Part shown: positions 17,705-26,003 of the stretch, one piece after another | Position numbering within the stretch: position 1 is the first letter of the stretch | Layout: each line of letters starts with the position of its first letter | From: Halomarinibacterium sp034670265 | GTDB taxonomy: Bacteria > Bacteroidota > Bacteroidia > Flavobacteriales > Flavobacteriaceae | Assembly (NCBI GenBank): GCA_034670265.1 | Contig: JAXMNU010000002.1 | Span: forward strand, 186,001-250,000 | Direction of reading: 5' to 3' | Length of the DNA: 64,000 nucleotides | Made by a program: the position numbers and the translations under genes | Notes under the pieces: generated by a model | The model's database searches: none | What the model saw: only the letters and a program-made list of their open reading frames with translations | Told to the model about the DNA's origin: nothing

Positions 17705-17968
17705 TTAAATACAGTTTTCCATTTCTATTATGAAATATCCTTTGCTTTCAATTGATGAGATCATTTCTTTCGTTGCCTGTTCAATATGACACAGACGACT
17801 CTCATTTGAGGTTAATTTCCCTGTTTTAAAAGATTTTGTTTTCAGGTAATCCATTCCAAAATTGAAAATGGTTTGTTCATTGGTAAGGTTATCCGGAACG
17901 AGAATATCAAAATGCATAATAGCACCATCTTCTCTTTTTACATAAGTGTCCCATACTGCTACTTTCAT
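17705..17968 (-). CDS. DUF2024 family protein
   Basis: An 87-residue protein with the opening MKVAVWDTYVKREDGAIMHFDILVP, which I recognise as the DUF2024 family, a small alpha/beta fold of unknown function. A single cysteine lies in SRLCHIEQATKEM, a conserved position in this family as far as I recall. It has no signal peptide. It sits between the thioredoxin-like and MarR genes and has two operator-like elements upstream (17996-18009 and 18017-18029), so it probably belongs to the same stress regulon. Confidence 0.85.
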   Translation of the reverse strand: MKVAVWDTYVKREDGAIMHFDILVPDNLTNEQTIFNFGMDYLKTKSFKTGKLTSNESRLCHIEQATKEMISSIESKGYFIIEMENCI

Positions 17969-17995
17969 AATTTTATATTTTTAGATTAAAGAAAT

Positions 17996-18030
17996 GTTAG
18001 GATCCCAATAAATGAATTAGGAATCCTAAC
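17996..18030 (-). promoter_or_regulatory. Operator-like palindrome pair upstream of the DUF2024 gene
   Basis: TTAGGAATCCTAA at 18017-18029 is a perfect 6+1+6 palindrome. A degenerate partner GTTAGGATCCCAAT begins at 17996. The outer arms GTTAGGA (17996-18002) and TCCTAAC (18024-18030) also pair. The nearby -7 candidate (TAACATTTC on the minus strand) is weak. Confidence 0.65.
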
Positions 18031-18047
18031 ATTTTAAAGTAAAAAAA

Positions 18048-18281
18048 TTAGCCTTTTACATCTGCCATGGAAGCACCATAGTTAATATGTAAGGTGTTAC
18101 CATTTGGCGTTACTAGCGCTGGTACTGACTTTACACCTGCATTTTCTGCTTCAGAAATCCGGGATCTATCTTCCCCTATGTTTACGACTTCCACATTATT
18201 GGCTCCAACCAAATCAACAATGTCATGCTCTGCACTAACACATACAGGGCATCCTGCGTGATAAAAAATTGATTTTTTCAT
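18048..18281 (-). CDS. Small thioredoxin/glutaredoxin-like protein with CPVC site
   Basis: A 77-residue minimal thioredoxin-fold protein. The redox site is CPVC at residues 11-14 (FYHAGCPVCVSAEHDI), and the cis-proline region is VKSVPALVTPNG. It lacks a signal peptide and so should act in the cytoplasm, reducing disulfides or a partner protein. It heads a minus-strand series with DUF2024, MarR and truncated haemoglobin. A 25-base palindrome (18315-18339) overlaps its -7 box. Confidence 0.88.
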   Translation of the reverse strand: MKKSIFYHAGCPVCVSAEHDIVDLVGANNVEVVNIGEDRSRISEAENAGVKSVPALVTPNGNTLHINYGASMADVKG

Positions 18282-18311
18282 TTTTAAATAGTTTTAAGAT
18301 TATTATCACAA

Positions 18312-18339
18312 CAAATATAGTAAGGATTCCTAACTATAT
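18312..18339 (-). promoter_or_regulatory. Thioredoxin-like gene promoter with long palindrome
   Basis: The minus-strand -7 box TATATTTG is at 18312-18319. It overlaps a palindrome at 18315-18339 with arms ATATAGTAAGGA and TCCTAACTATAT around a central T, one mismatched pair. The core GTAAGGATTCCTAAC is the same element as at 18017-18029. Confidence 0.72.
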
Positions 18340-18438
18340 AATATTTTTAATGTAAAATTTATTAACAATCCAAAATCATTTGAGTAAATCAATACAATTT
18401 ATTACTTCTATTGAGTCTATTTATTTTAAATTCGTGGT

Positions 18439-19182
18439 ATGATTTCAGTCGTGATTTTTGGGTTCGGAAATGTTGGGCAACATCTTTATAAAGCATTCAG
18501 AAAAAAGAAAGTAAATGTTGTTCAAGTCTATAGTCCGTCACTAGAAGTTTCAGAAAAAAAAGAAACTCAATTTATTAATGATGTTTCTCAAGTTGCGGAA
18601 GCCGATGTTTATATCATTGCTATTAAAGACGATGCCATCCCAAGCTTTTCAGGCTCATTGCCTTTTAAAAACCGTCTCGTGGTGCATACTTCGGGTACTT
18701 CGGCTTTAAAAAGTATTTCGGAGCATCAAAGACGTGGTGTTTTTTATCCGCCACAGACGTTTTCAAAAGATGCCAAACTAAAATGGAAGAACATCCCTAT
18801 TTGTATTGAAGCTGAAAATGAAAAGGATTTACAATTACTCAAAAAGTTAGGTGGAAAGCTTTCCAATAACGTGGTGGCCATTTCAACCGAAAAACGACAA
18901 GAATTGCATTTAGGTGCTGTGTGGGTAAATAATTTTAGCAATCATTTATTTCACCTTGCTGAAGATTTTTTGAAAGAAGCTAACGTGGATTTCGATTTAC
19001 TGAAGCCTTTAATGCTGGAAACAGTAAAAAAACTGAATTCCATTTCTCCAGCCGAAGCTCAAACAGGGCCTGCGAAGCGACACGATAAAAAAACCATGGA
19101 GGCACATCTGGCATTATTAAAAGACCCAAAGCATAAAGAAATATATACACTACTTTCTGAATCCATTCAGAGTAAATTTTAA
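18439..19182 (+). CDS. Rossmann-fold DUF2520 protein
   Basis: A 247-residue protein. The N-terminal Rossmann fold has a dinucleotide loop GFGNVGQHLYKAF; the C-terminal half (about 120-245) is the helical DUF2520 domain (TGPAKRHDKKTMEAHLALLK is typical). Related proteins are annotated as F420-dependent or NADP oxidoreductase-like, but substrates are not known to me. The gene is first in a plus-strand series followed after 15 bases by kdsC. Its start is 157 bases from the divergent thioredoxin-like gene. Confidence 0.85.
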   Translation: MISVVIFGFGNVGQHLYKAFRKKKVNVVQVYSPSLEVSEKKETQFINDVSQVAEADVYIIAIKDDAIPSFSGSLPFKNRLVVHTSGTSALKSISEHQRRGVFYPPQTFSKDAKLKWKNIPICIEAENEKDLQLLKKLGGKLSNNVVAISTEKRQELHLGAVWVNNFSNHLFHLAEDFLKEANVDFDLLKPLMLETVKKLNSISPAEAQTGPAKRHDKKTMEAHLALLKDPKHKEIYTLLSESIQSKF

Positions 19183-19197
19183 TAAAAAGACACTATT

Positions 19198-19731
19198 TTG
19201 GAAAAAAGTTATAAAGAATACTTACAACATATCACCACCTTTGTTTTTGATGTGGACGGCGTGTTAACCGACGGCACAGTGATTGTAAACACAGATGGGG
19301 CAATGCTTCGGAATATGAATATTAAAGATGGTTTTGCCTTAAAAACTGCCATTGATAAGGGCTATAACATGTGCATTATTAGCGGCGGAAGTAACGAAGG
19401 TGTTCGTAAGCGTTTAGAGGGTTTGGGGGTAAGTGAAGTGCATCTAGGTGCGCATTATAAAACCAATACTCTTGAAACCTATTTTAAAGAGAAAAACATT
19501 AAGCCCGAAAATGTACTTTATATGGGTGACGACCTCCCCGATTTCAAGGTGATGAAGATGGTTGGACTGCCTTGTTGTCCGCAGGATGCCGTTCCAGAAA
19601 TTAAGCACATTTCAAAATATGTTTCCCATAAAAAAGGTGGAAAAGGCTGTGTTCGCGATGTCATTGAGCAAGTTTTAAAAGTGCAAGGAAAATGGTTTAA
19701 CGGTGGCGATGCTAGTGCTAAAGAAGGGTAA
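19198..19731 (+). CDS. kdsC: KDO-8-phosphate phosphatase, HAD superfamily
   Basis: A 177-residue type C0 HAD phosphatase. Motif I is FVFDVDGVLTDG (nucleophile Asp), motif II is CIISGGS, motif III/IV is MGDDLPDFKVMK. This matches KdsC, which removes phosphate from KDO-8-phosphate for lipopolysaccharide inner-core synthesis. No upstream ATG is available; TTG at 19198 fits the family start MEKSYKEYL.. and is the best choice. It lies 15 bases after the DUF2520 gene and 8 before the prenyltransferase, so it is in an operon. Confidence 0.9.
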   Translation: MEKSYKEYLQHITTFVFDVDGVLTDGTVIVNTDGAMLRNMNIKDGFALKTAIDKGYNMCIISGGSNEGVRKRLEGLGVSEVHLGAHYKTNTLETYFKEKNIKPENVLYMGDDLPDFKVMKMVGLPCCPQDAVPEIKHISKYVSHKKGGKGCVRDVIEQVLKVQGKWFNGGDASAKEG

Positions 19732-19739
19732 GTAGTTAG

Positions 19740-20651
19740 GTGTTGGCTTATCTCAAAATCATACGACCCATAAATCTTCTACTTATTGTTTTAACAATGG
19801 TACTTATAAAGTATACTTTGTTTCAGCCTTTTGATGTTGCATTAGCCTTAACACCATTCATTTTTTCATTATTAGTTTTTGCTACAGTATGCATTGCCGC
19901 AGGTGGAAATGTGATTAATGATATCCAAGATGTGGCAATTGACAAAATCAACAAACCAAACAAAGTGATTGTTGGGAAATCTATTTCTGAAAAAGCAGCT
20001 TATAACTTTTATATCATACTTACCTCGTTAGGAGTTTTATTAGGATTTATTGTATCAAATAGTATTGAAAAACCAAGTTTAGCCGTAGTTTTCATTTTAG
20101 TAGCTGCCTTACTTTATTGGTATGCTACTTTTATAAAATCGATGTTTTTTATTGGCAATCTACTCATCTCTTTATTGGTAGGGTTTAGTTTACTAATTGT
20201 AATTCTCTTTGATATTTTTCCGGCGTTAAATGAAATGGACAAATCCATTCAATTACTCCTATCTAAAACTGTTTTATGGTATGCTATAGCTGCTCATTTT
20301 TTAAATTTCATTAGGGAGGTTGTAAAGGATATAAAAGATATTAATGGTGATAAAAACGGCGAAAGATCAACACTACCCATTGTTTTGGGTATTTCCAGAA
20401 CCACTACCCTAGTTTTTGGATTGGGTGTCTTTTCACTTTTTATGATTTTAATTTTTGCTTACAATAATTTATATCAGCATACTTTTTTATTATTTTATTT
20501 TGTCTTTTTATTGGGTGGTCCACTACTAATTTTTTCAATAAAGGCTTGGAATGCTAAAAAAACGAAAGACTATACATTACTTTCCATACTTTTAAAAATT
20601 ATCATGTTTTTAGGTATTTGTTCCATTCCGTTATATGCTCAAATTCTATAG
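19740..20651 (+). CDS. UbiA-family prenyltransferase (geranylgeranylglycerol-phosphate type)
   Basis: A 303-residue membrane prenyltransferase with about eight to nine helices. Two aspartate motifs bind the prenyl diphosphate via magnesium: NDIQDVAIDKINKPNK near residue 60 and VKDIKDINGDKNGERSTLP near 200. Bacteroidota members are usually annotated as geranylgeranylglycerol-phosphate geranylgeranyltransferase-like; the real acceptor is not clear. The start is GTG at 19740 (or the next codon, TTG); no ATG fits. It sits in the operon between kdsC and a GNAT acetyltransferase. Confidence 0.85.
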   Translation: MLAYLKIIRPINLLLIVLTMVLIKYTLFQPFDVALALTPFIFSLLVFATVCIAAGGNVINDIQDVAIDKINKPNKVIVGKSISEKAAYNFYIILTSLGVLLGFIVSNSIEKPSLAVVFILVAALLYWYATFIKSMFFIGNLLISLLVGFSLLIVILFDIFPALNEMDKSIQLLLSKTVLWYAIAAHFLNFIREVVKDIKDINGDKNGERSTLPIVLGISRTTTLVFGLGVFSLFMILIFAYNNLYQHTFLLFYFVFLLGGPLLIFSIKAWNAKKTKDYTLLSILLKIIMFLGICSIPLYAQIL

Positions 20652-20654
20652 GCG

Positions 20655-21248
20655 ATGAATTTTAATTTTGAAGAAACGTATATTTTAGAAAACGAACGAG
20701 TGCTCGTTCGTCCGTTAATAAAAGAGGATGAAGGTCACCTACTTTCCTTTTCTCTAAATGAACCAGAACTTTGGACCTATTCCTTGGTTCCTGCTAATGG
20801 GAAAGAAAATTTAAAAAATTATATTCAATTAGCCCTTTTAAAAAAGGAGCAACAAGACTCCTACCCTTTCATTGTGTTTGATAAAATAACCCAAAAATAT
20901 GCTGGAAGTACCCGGTTTTATGACATTCAGAAACACCACAACACACTCCAGTTAGGATATACTTGGTACGGAAAAGAGTTTCAGGGAACAGGGTTAAATA
21001 AACATTGCAAATACCTTTTACTCAAGTTTGCTTTTGAAGATATGGGTGTTGACCGAGTAGAATTTAGAGCTGATAATAATAACAAAAGAAGCATTGCGGC
21101 CATGCAAAGCATTGGCTGTACTATTGAAGGGGTATTACGAAGTAATTGTAAAGCCATTGAAGGCAGAAGAGACAGTATTGTACTAAGTATTTTAAAAGAC
21201 GAATGGTTTTCAAAAGTAAAACCGCTTTTGTGGAAAAAAATAAATTGA
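20655..21248 (+). CDS. GNAT-family N-acetyltransferase (RimJ/RimL type)
   Basis: A 197-residue acyl-CoA N-acetyltransferase. The RimJ/RimL-like arrangement is visible: RPLIKEDEGHLLSF at the N-terminus, core strand and acetyl-CoA region GYTWYGKEFQGTGLNKHCK, and late motif ADNNNKRSIAAMQSIGCTIEGVLRSN. It acetylates an amine in a protein or small molecule; the substrate is unknown. It begins 4 bases after the prenyltransferase stop and 11 before maf. Confidence 0.88.
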   Translation: MNFNFEETYILENERVLVRPLIKEDEGHLLSFSLNEPELWTYSLVPANGKENLKNYIQLALLKKEQQDSYPFIVFDKITQKYAGSTRFYDIQKHHNTLQLGYTWYGKEFQGTGLNKHCKYLLLKFAFEDMGVDRVEFRADNNNKRSIAAMQSIGCTIEGVLRSNCKAIEGRRDSIVLSILKDEWFSKVKPLLWKKIN

Positions 21249-21258
21249 AAAGACATCT

Positions 21259-21846
21259 ATGCTGAAAGAAAAACTAAAAAACTACCAAATCATTCTTGCC
21301 TCGGGATCCCCTCGACGGCATCACTTTTTTAAAGAATTGGATGTTGATTTTACCATTGATGTTCGTGAGGTTGAAGAAGTATATCCACCTCATTTAAAAG
21401 CTTCAGAAATAACCGATTATTTAGCCCAATTAAAGGCTTCGGTTTTTAAAGATATTTCAGAAAATGAAATCTTAATCACCAGCGACACCATTGTTTGGAA
21501 AGACAACCAAGCCATTGGAAAACCCAAGGACTTTGACGATGCCGTTCTAATGCTTCAAAATCTAAGTGGCAACATGCATGAAGTCTATACTTCGGTTTGT
21601 TTTACTTCAAAAGATTTTCAGATTACTGTAAATGATTGCACCAAAGTGTGGTTTAATGAACTTACCCTCGAAGAAATCATCTATTACCTCAACACCTGCA
21701 AACCTTTTGATAAAGCGGGAAGTTATGGCATACAAGATTGGCTGGGCTATATGGGGGTTGAAAAATTAGAGGGATGTTTTTTCAATGTTATGGGGCTTCC
21801 AACAAGACTTGTTTATAAAACGTTAATGGCGATTGCCAACCGTTGA
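21259..21846 (+). CDS. maf: Maf-type nucleoside triphosphate pyrophosphatase
   Basis: A 195-residue Maf/HAM1-like enzyme. The family opening ILASGSPRRHHFFKELDVDF, the TSDTIVW strand with its acidic ligand, EVYTSVCF, and KAGSYGIQDWLG are all present. The last motif suggests the dTTP/UTP pyrophosphatase subgroup. It hydrolyses non-canonical or excess nucleotides to monophosphates. The gene is in the kdsC operon. Confidence 0.92.
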   Translation: MLKEKLKNYQIILASGSPRRHHFFKELDVDFTIDVREVEEVYPPHLKASEITDYLAQLKASVFKDISENEILITSDTIVWKDNQAIGKPKDFDDAVLMLQNLSGNMHEVYTSVCFTSKDFQITVNDCTKVWFNELTLEEIIYYLNTCKPFDKAGSYGIQDWLGYMGVEKLEGCFFNVMGLPTRLVYKTLMAIANR

Positions 21847-21878
21847 TTTTGTGTTATTTTTACAAAAAACAATTTTAA

Positions 21879-22790
21879 ATGCCATTTTCTAAAGCAATTA
21901 TCATTGCCTGTTTTCTAAGTTTATTTGTGTTTGTTGGATGTAAAAAATCTGAAAACAATCTTATACCACAATCAAAAAAGGAAACTGAAATTTCTAGCAA
22001 AAGAGAGCTTTCAAAAGAGTTTAAAGAATATTGGTATGATGGTAATGCCGAAATTACATCGTATTCCCTAAAGCAAGAACGCTACGGAGAGTTAAGAAAC
22101 GGAAAGGCTGTCAATATTTTTGTAACAGAAGACTTTTTGCCAGAAATACAGGTAAAAGCAGACAACATTTCTGAAGAAAATGTTCCTGTTTTAAAACTGA
22201 ATCAAGTAAAAAAATACGTGACGGGAATTTATCCATATTCGGTAATGACAAGTGTTTTTAGTCCGTTGAATTCTGCCGAACATGCCATGAAACTTTCATT
22301 TAGTATGCAGGAATGGTGTGGACAGGCATACGTTCAGCTTAACAATAGAAAGGAATTTGAAATAATGTCTCATTCTTACTTTGAAGGAGAGGCAGATCAA
22401 AATCTATCGCTTCAAAAAACGTGGTTAGAGAGTGAAATTTGGAACCTTATTCGCATTAATCCCAACGAATTACCTACAGGCGACCTAAGGGTTTTACCTA
22501 GTTTTGAATATTTTAGAATGAGCCATCAAAAAATGGAAGCTAAAAACGCCTACGGAAAATTAATGCAAGGGGATTCACTTTCAACCTATACTTTAGAATA
22601 TCCTGAAATAAAAAGGACTTTGGCAATTTATTTTAATAGTCATTCGCCCTACGAAATTGAACGCTGGGAAGAAACTCATCCCAATGGCTTAAAAACAACT
22701 GCTGAAAAATTACGCCGAATTAAATCGAAATATTGGGCGCAAAATGGCACTCAATTTGAATATTTAAGAGACTCATTATTACTTAACTAA
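21879..22790 (+). CDS. Lipoprotein of unknown function
   Basis: A 303-residue predicted lipoprotein: the signal peptide ends in a lipobox FVGCKKSE with Cys at about residue 21. The mature part contains EYWYDGNAEITSYSLKQERYGE and conserved-looking HAMKLSFSMQEWCGQAYVQLN. Homologues are common after maf in flavobacteria and sometimes carry an inherited Maf label, but no Maf motif is visible here. It is probably at the inner leaflet of the outer membrane. It shares the operon and lies 4 bases before the MscS gene. Confidence 0.75.
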   Translation: MPFSKAIIIACFLSLFVFVGCKKSENNLIPQSKKETEISSKRELSKEFKEYWYDGNAEITSYSLKQERYGELRNGKAVNIFVTEDFLPEIQVKADNISEENVPVLKLNQVKKYVTGIYPYSVMTSVFSPLNSAEHAMKLSFSMQEWCGQAYVQLNNRKEFEIMSHSYFEGEADQNLSLQKTWLESEIWNLIRINPNELPTGDLRVLPSFEYFRMSHQKMEAKNAYGKLMQGDSLSTYTLEYPEIKRTLAIYFNSHSPYEIERWEETHPNGLKTTAEKLRRIKSKYWAQNGTQFEYLRDSLLLN

Positions 22791-22794
22791 ATCT

Positions 22795-23352
22795 ATGTTT
22801 GAAAAGTACGCTTTCGAAATTATTCTTACTGCAAGTATTGTTCTGCTTCATATTATCCTCAGATTCATTTTAATTGCCGTTGTAAATCGGTTTGCAAATA
22901 AATCAGAAAAAGTAGAACACCGTACAGGGCTTATTATTAAATATATAAACTTCGCTGTGATCTTCGGGATTGTTTTAAGTTCTGTGCTAATTTGGGGGGT
23001 CGATTTTAGCAGTGTGGGTGTGGTTCTATCTTCAGTCTTTGCTGTAATTGGAGTTGCTTTATTTGCACAATGGTCTATCTTAAGTAATATTACCAGCGGG
23101 GTTATTATGTTTTTTACGTTTCCTTATAAAATTGGTGATTATATTATTATTCACGATAAAGAATATGACTACCAAGGAACCATTGAAGATATTAAAGGGT
23201 TCCACGTATTGCTCAAAACTAAAGACGATAGACTTATTACCTACCCAAATAGCTTAATGCTTCAAAAAGGAGTAAGTGTCGTAAAACCCAATGAAGTAGA
23301 AGAATTCTTGCAAGAAGAAGAGGAAAATAGCACACAACATAATATTGATTAA
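22795..23352 (+). CDS. Short MscS-family mechanosensitive channel
   Basis: A 185-residue MscS-type channel. Three membrane helices (about 5-28, 45-68, 75-105) include the pore helix GVVLSSVFAVIGVALFAQWSILSN. The beta domain follows: FFTFPYKIGDYIIIHDKEYD, IKGFHVLLKTKDDRLITYPN. The C-terminal alpha/beta cage of E. coli MscS is absent, replaced by an acidic tail. It should release solutes on osmotic downshift. Its function in the operon with the lipoprotein is unclear. Confidence 0.88.
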   Translation: MFEKYAFEIILTASIVLLHIILRFILIAVVNRFANKSEKVEHRTGLIIKYINFAVIFGIVLSSVLIWGVDFSSVGVVLSSVFAVIGVALFAQWSILSNITSGVIMFFTFPYKIGDYIIIHDKEYDYQGTIEDIKGFHVLLKTKDDRLITYPNSLMLQKGVSVVKPNEVEEFLQEEEENSTQHNID

Positions 23353-23369
23353 AACTTAAAGGATTTTAT

Positions 23370-25871
23370 ATGTTCAGAAAAACACTAAAAACAACCTTCC
23401 TACTTTTTTTATTTGTTTCGTATGCTGTAGCTCAAACACCAAAAAAACCGAGCGCCTCTGAAATATATCACAATCTTCAAAAATTAAATTTTTTAGGATC
23501 TGCACTTTATATAGCTGCCCACCCTGACGACGAAAACACACGCCTCATTTCTTATTTGGCAAATGATATAAAAGCACAAACAGCATATTTATCGATAACT
23601 CGAGGTGATGGTGGACAAAACCTAATTGGAACCGAATTAAGCGAATTGCTTGGGGTAATAAGAACACAGGAATTATTGGCAGCTCGACGTACCGATGGCG
23701 GACAACAATTTTTTACTCGTGCTAATGACTTTGGGTATTCAAAACATCCAGATGAAACACTTGAAATTTGGAATAAAGAAGAAGTTTTAGGTGATGTAGT
23801 GCTTACCATCAGAAGATTTCAACCAGACATTATTGTTAATCGTTTTAATCATCGTACTCCTGGAAGCACTCACGGACACCATACCTCATCGGCAATGCTA
23901 AGCTTTGATGCTTGGGATTTGGTGGGTGATGCTTCAAAATATCCTTCTTCTGCCTTAACATATGGAACTTGGCAACCCAAACGATTATTTTTTAATACCT
24001 CTTGGTGGTTTTATGGAAGTCGCGAAAACTTTGAAAAAGCCGATAAAACTAATTTGGTAGAAATTGAAACTGGAAACTACTACCCTAGTTTAGGATTGTC
24101 TAATGGAGAAATAGCCGCGTTAAGCCGAAGTATGCACAAATCGCAAGGTTTTGGGAATACAGGATCTAGAGGTACTGAAACAGAATATTTAGAATTGCTG
24201 AAAGGTGACATGCCTAAAGATAAAAGCAACCTATTTGAAGGTATAAACACGACTTGGTCCAGAATTGAAGGTGGCAAAAAAGTAGGAGATATTTTATATC
24301 CAATTGAAAATAATTTCAATTTTAAAGATCCCTCTGCCCATATTCCAAAATTGATGGACGCCTATGAATTACTTCAAAAACTACCTGAAGGACATTGGAG
24401 AACTATAAAATTAGCAGAATTAAAGCAACTTATTGCCGATTGTGCTGGATTATTTTTGGAAGCCGTTTCAGATCAACAAACCATTGCTCCAAAGGGAAAT
24501 GTAACTGTTACTGTAGAAGCTATTAATCGATCTAGTGTGGATATAAAACTGAATTCCGTTTCTTCTTCCATGATTAGTTTCCCAACAACCTTAGTAGCAA
24601 CTCCGCTTACTAACAACGAATCCTATTCAGTAAAAAGCGTTGAAAATACTTTTAATGCAACTAACTTTTCAGCTCCTTATTGGTTAAATGAAGAAGGAAC
24701 TTTAGGAATGTATCAAGTAAGCGATGAAAGCCTAATTGGACTTCCTGAAAGAAATAACCCATTCCCAGTGGTTTTTAACATGACAATAGCTGGAAAGCAA
24801 ATTACTTTTGAAAGAAATATTACCTACAAATACAATGACCCTGTAAAAGGAGAGGTATATCAGCCGTTTGAAGTATTACCAGTAGTAACCACTTCCATTG
24901 CTGAAAAAGTGATTATTTTTTCGAATAACGACACCAAAGAAATTCCTGTAATCGTAAAAGGAGGGCGAGAAAATATATCAGGTACCATTTCATTACAACA
25001 TCCCAAAGGTTGGGTAGTCTTTCCGCAAGAGCAATCTTTTTCTTTAGGACCAAAAGGATCAGCTCAAACTCTTATTTTTAAGGTAACACCCCCCAAAGAT
25101 CAAAGTGAAGGGTATTTAAAACCATTGGCTCAAGTAGGTGACGTATATAGCGATAAAGAGTTAGTGACGATTGATTATGACCATATTCCCTTTCAGAATG
25201 TATTAATGCCTTCACAAGCGAAAGTGGTTCGCATTCCTATTGAAAAACGAGGCGAAAGCATTGGGTATATTAACGGTGCTGGTGATGCTATTCCCGAAAG
25301 TTTAAAACAAATTGGATACCAAGTAACAACGATTGCACCTTCAGAAATTACGTCAGAAAACTTAAAACAATTTGATGCCATCGTGGTTGGAATTAGAGCC
25401 TACAATACAGTCGATGACATGGCCTTCAAAAAACCTGTACTTGACGATTATGTAAGTAATGGAGGTACTGTAGTAGTACAATACAATACTTCACGGGGAT
25501 TAGTAACAGATGATTTTGCACCACTTCCGTTAAAATTATCGAGAGATCGCGTTACAGATGAAAATGCTTCGGTTTCTTTTTTAGTTCCCAATCATAATGC
25601 ACTAAACTTCCCAAATAAAATTACGCAAAAGGATTTTGAAGGTTGGGTCCAGGAACGTGGTTTATATTTTCCAGATGAATGGGACGAAGGCTATACTCCT
25701 ATATTGGGAATGAATGATCAAGGCGAAACACAAACTAAAGGTTCTTTATTGGTTGCCCGAGTTGGGAAAGGCCATTATGTCTATACTGGCTTAAGCTTTT
25801 TTAGAGAATTACCTGCGGGTGTTTCGGGGGCTTACAGATTGTTTGCAAATCTATTATCTTTAGGAAAGTAA
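23370..25871 (+). CDS. Secreted PIG-L family deacetylase with large C-terminal extension
   Basis: An 833-residue protein with a signal peptide (1-21, AVAQ). The PIG-L/LmbE zinc deacetylase domain covers about 40-290: IAAHPDDEN (residues 48-56) and RTPGSTHGHHTSSAM provide the zinc ligands. The middle (about 370-600) looks like beta-sandwich modules with ISGTISLQHPKGWVVFP. The last 200 residues (VVGIRAYNTVDDMAFKK, GGTVVVQYNTSRG) resemble a glutamine-amidotransferase-like fold. It probably deacetylates an amino sugar derivative outside the inner membrane. The stop abuts a small membrane gene. Confidence 0.88.
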   Translation: MFRKTLKTTFLLFLFVSYAVAQTPKKPSASEIYHNLQKLNFLGSALYIAAHPDDENTRLISYLANDIKAQTAYLSITRGDGGQNLIGTELSELLGVIRTQELLAARRTDGGQQFFTRANDFGYSKHPDETLEIWNKEEVLGDVVLTIRRFQPDIIVNRFNHRTPGSTHGHHTSSAMLSFDAWDLVGDASKYPSSALTYGTWQPKRLFFNTSWWFYGSRENFEKADKTNLVEIETGNYYPSLGLSNGEIAALSRSMHKSQGFGNTGSRGTETEYLELLKGDMPKDKSNLFEGINTTWSRIEGGKKVGDILYPIENNFNFKDPSAHIPKLMDAYELLQKLPEGHWRTIKLAELKQLIADCAGLFLEAVSDQQTIAPKGNVTVTVEAINRSSVDIKLNSVSSSMISFPTTLVATPLTNNESYSVKSVENTFNATNFSAPYWLNEEGTLGMYQVSDESLIGLPERNNPFPVVFNMTIAGKQITFERNITYKYNDPVKGEVYQPFEVLPVVTTSIAEKVIIFSNNDTKEIPVIVKGGRENISGTISLQHPKGWVVFPQEQSFSLGPKGSAQTLIFKVTPPKDQSEGYLKPLAQVGDVYSDKELVTIDYDHIPFQNVLMPSQAKVVRIPIEKRGESIGYINGAGDAIPESLKQIGYQVTTIAPSEITSENLKQFDAIVVGIRAYNTVDDMAFKKPVLDDYVSNGGTVVVQYNTSRGLVTDDFAPLPLKLSRDRVTDENASVSFLVPNHNALNFPNKITQKDFEGWVQERGLYFPDEWDEGYTPILGMNDQGETQTKGSLLVARVGKGHYVYTGLSFFRELPAGVSGAYRLFANLLSLGK

Positions 25872-26003
25872 ATGGAACACGAAGAAACTTCACAAAACGA
25901 TATTCCTGTAAAATTCAGCTGGAAATTTAAATACACTTGGGTATTGTTATTAAATGCCGCTTACATTATTCTTTTTTACTTATTAATGAAAAGCTATTCG
26001 TAG
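25872..26003 (+). CDS. 43-residue single-pass membrane protein coupled to the symporter
   Basis: A very short gene filling exactly the space between the PIG-L stop (25871) and the symporter ATG (26004). The 43 residues have a polar N-terminus (MEHEETSQNDIPVKFSWKFK) and one hydrophobic helix (TWVLLLNAAYIILFYLLM). The tight packing of all three genes and the membrane helix suggest a small subunit or stabiliser of the symporter, comparable in idea to the small partners of acetate or other SSS transporters. That role is inference. Confidence 0.7.
   Translation: MEHEETSQNDIPVKFSWKFKYTWVLLLNAAYIILFYLLMKSYS

Noticed and set aside
21879..22790. Second Maf protein
   Set aside because: The lipoprotein next to maf has none of the Maf motifs; the label would be inherited by position.
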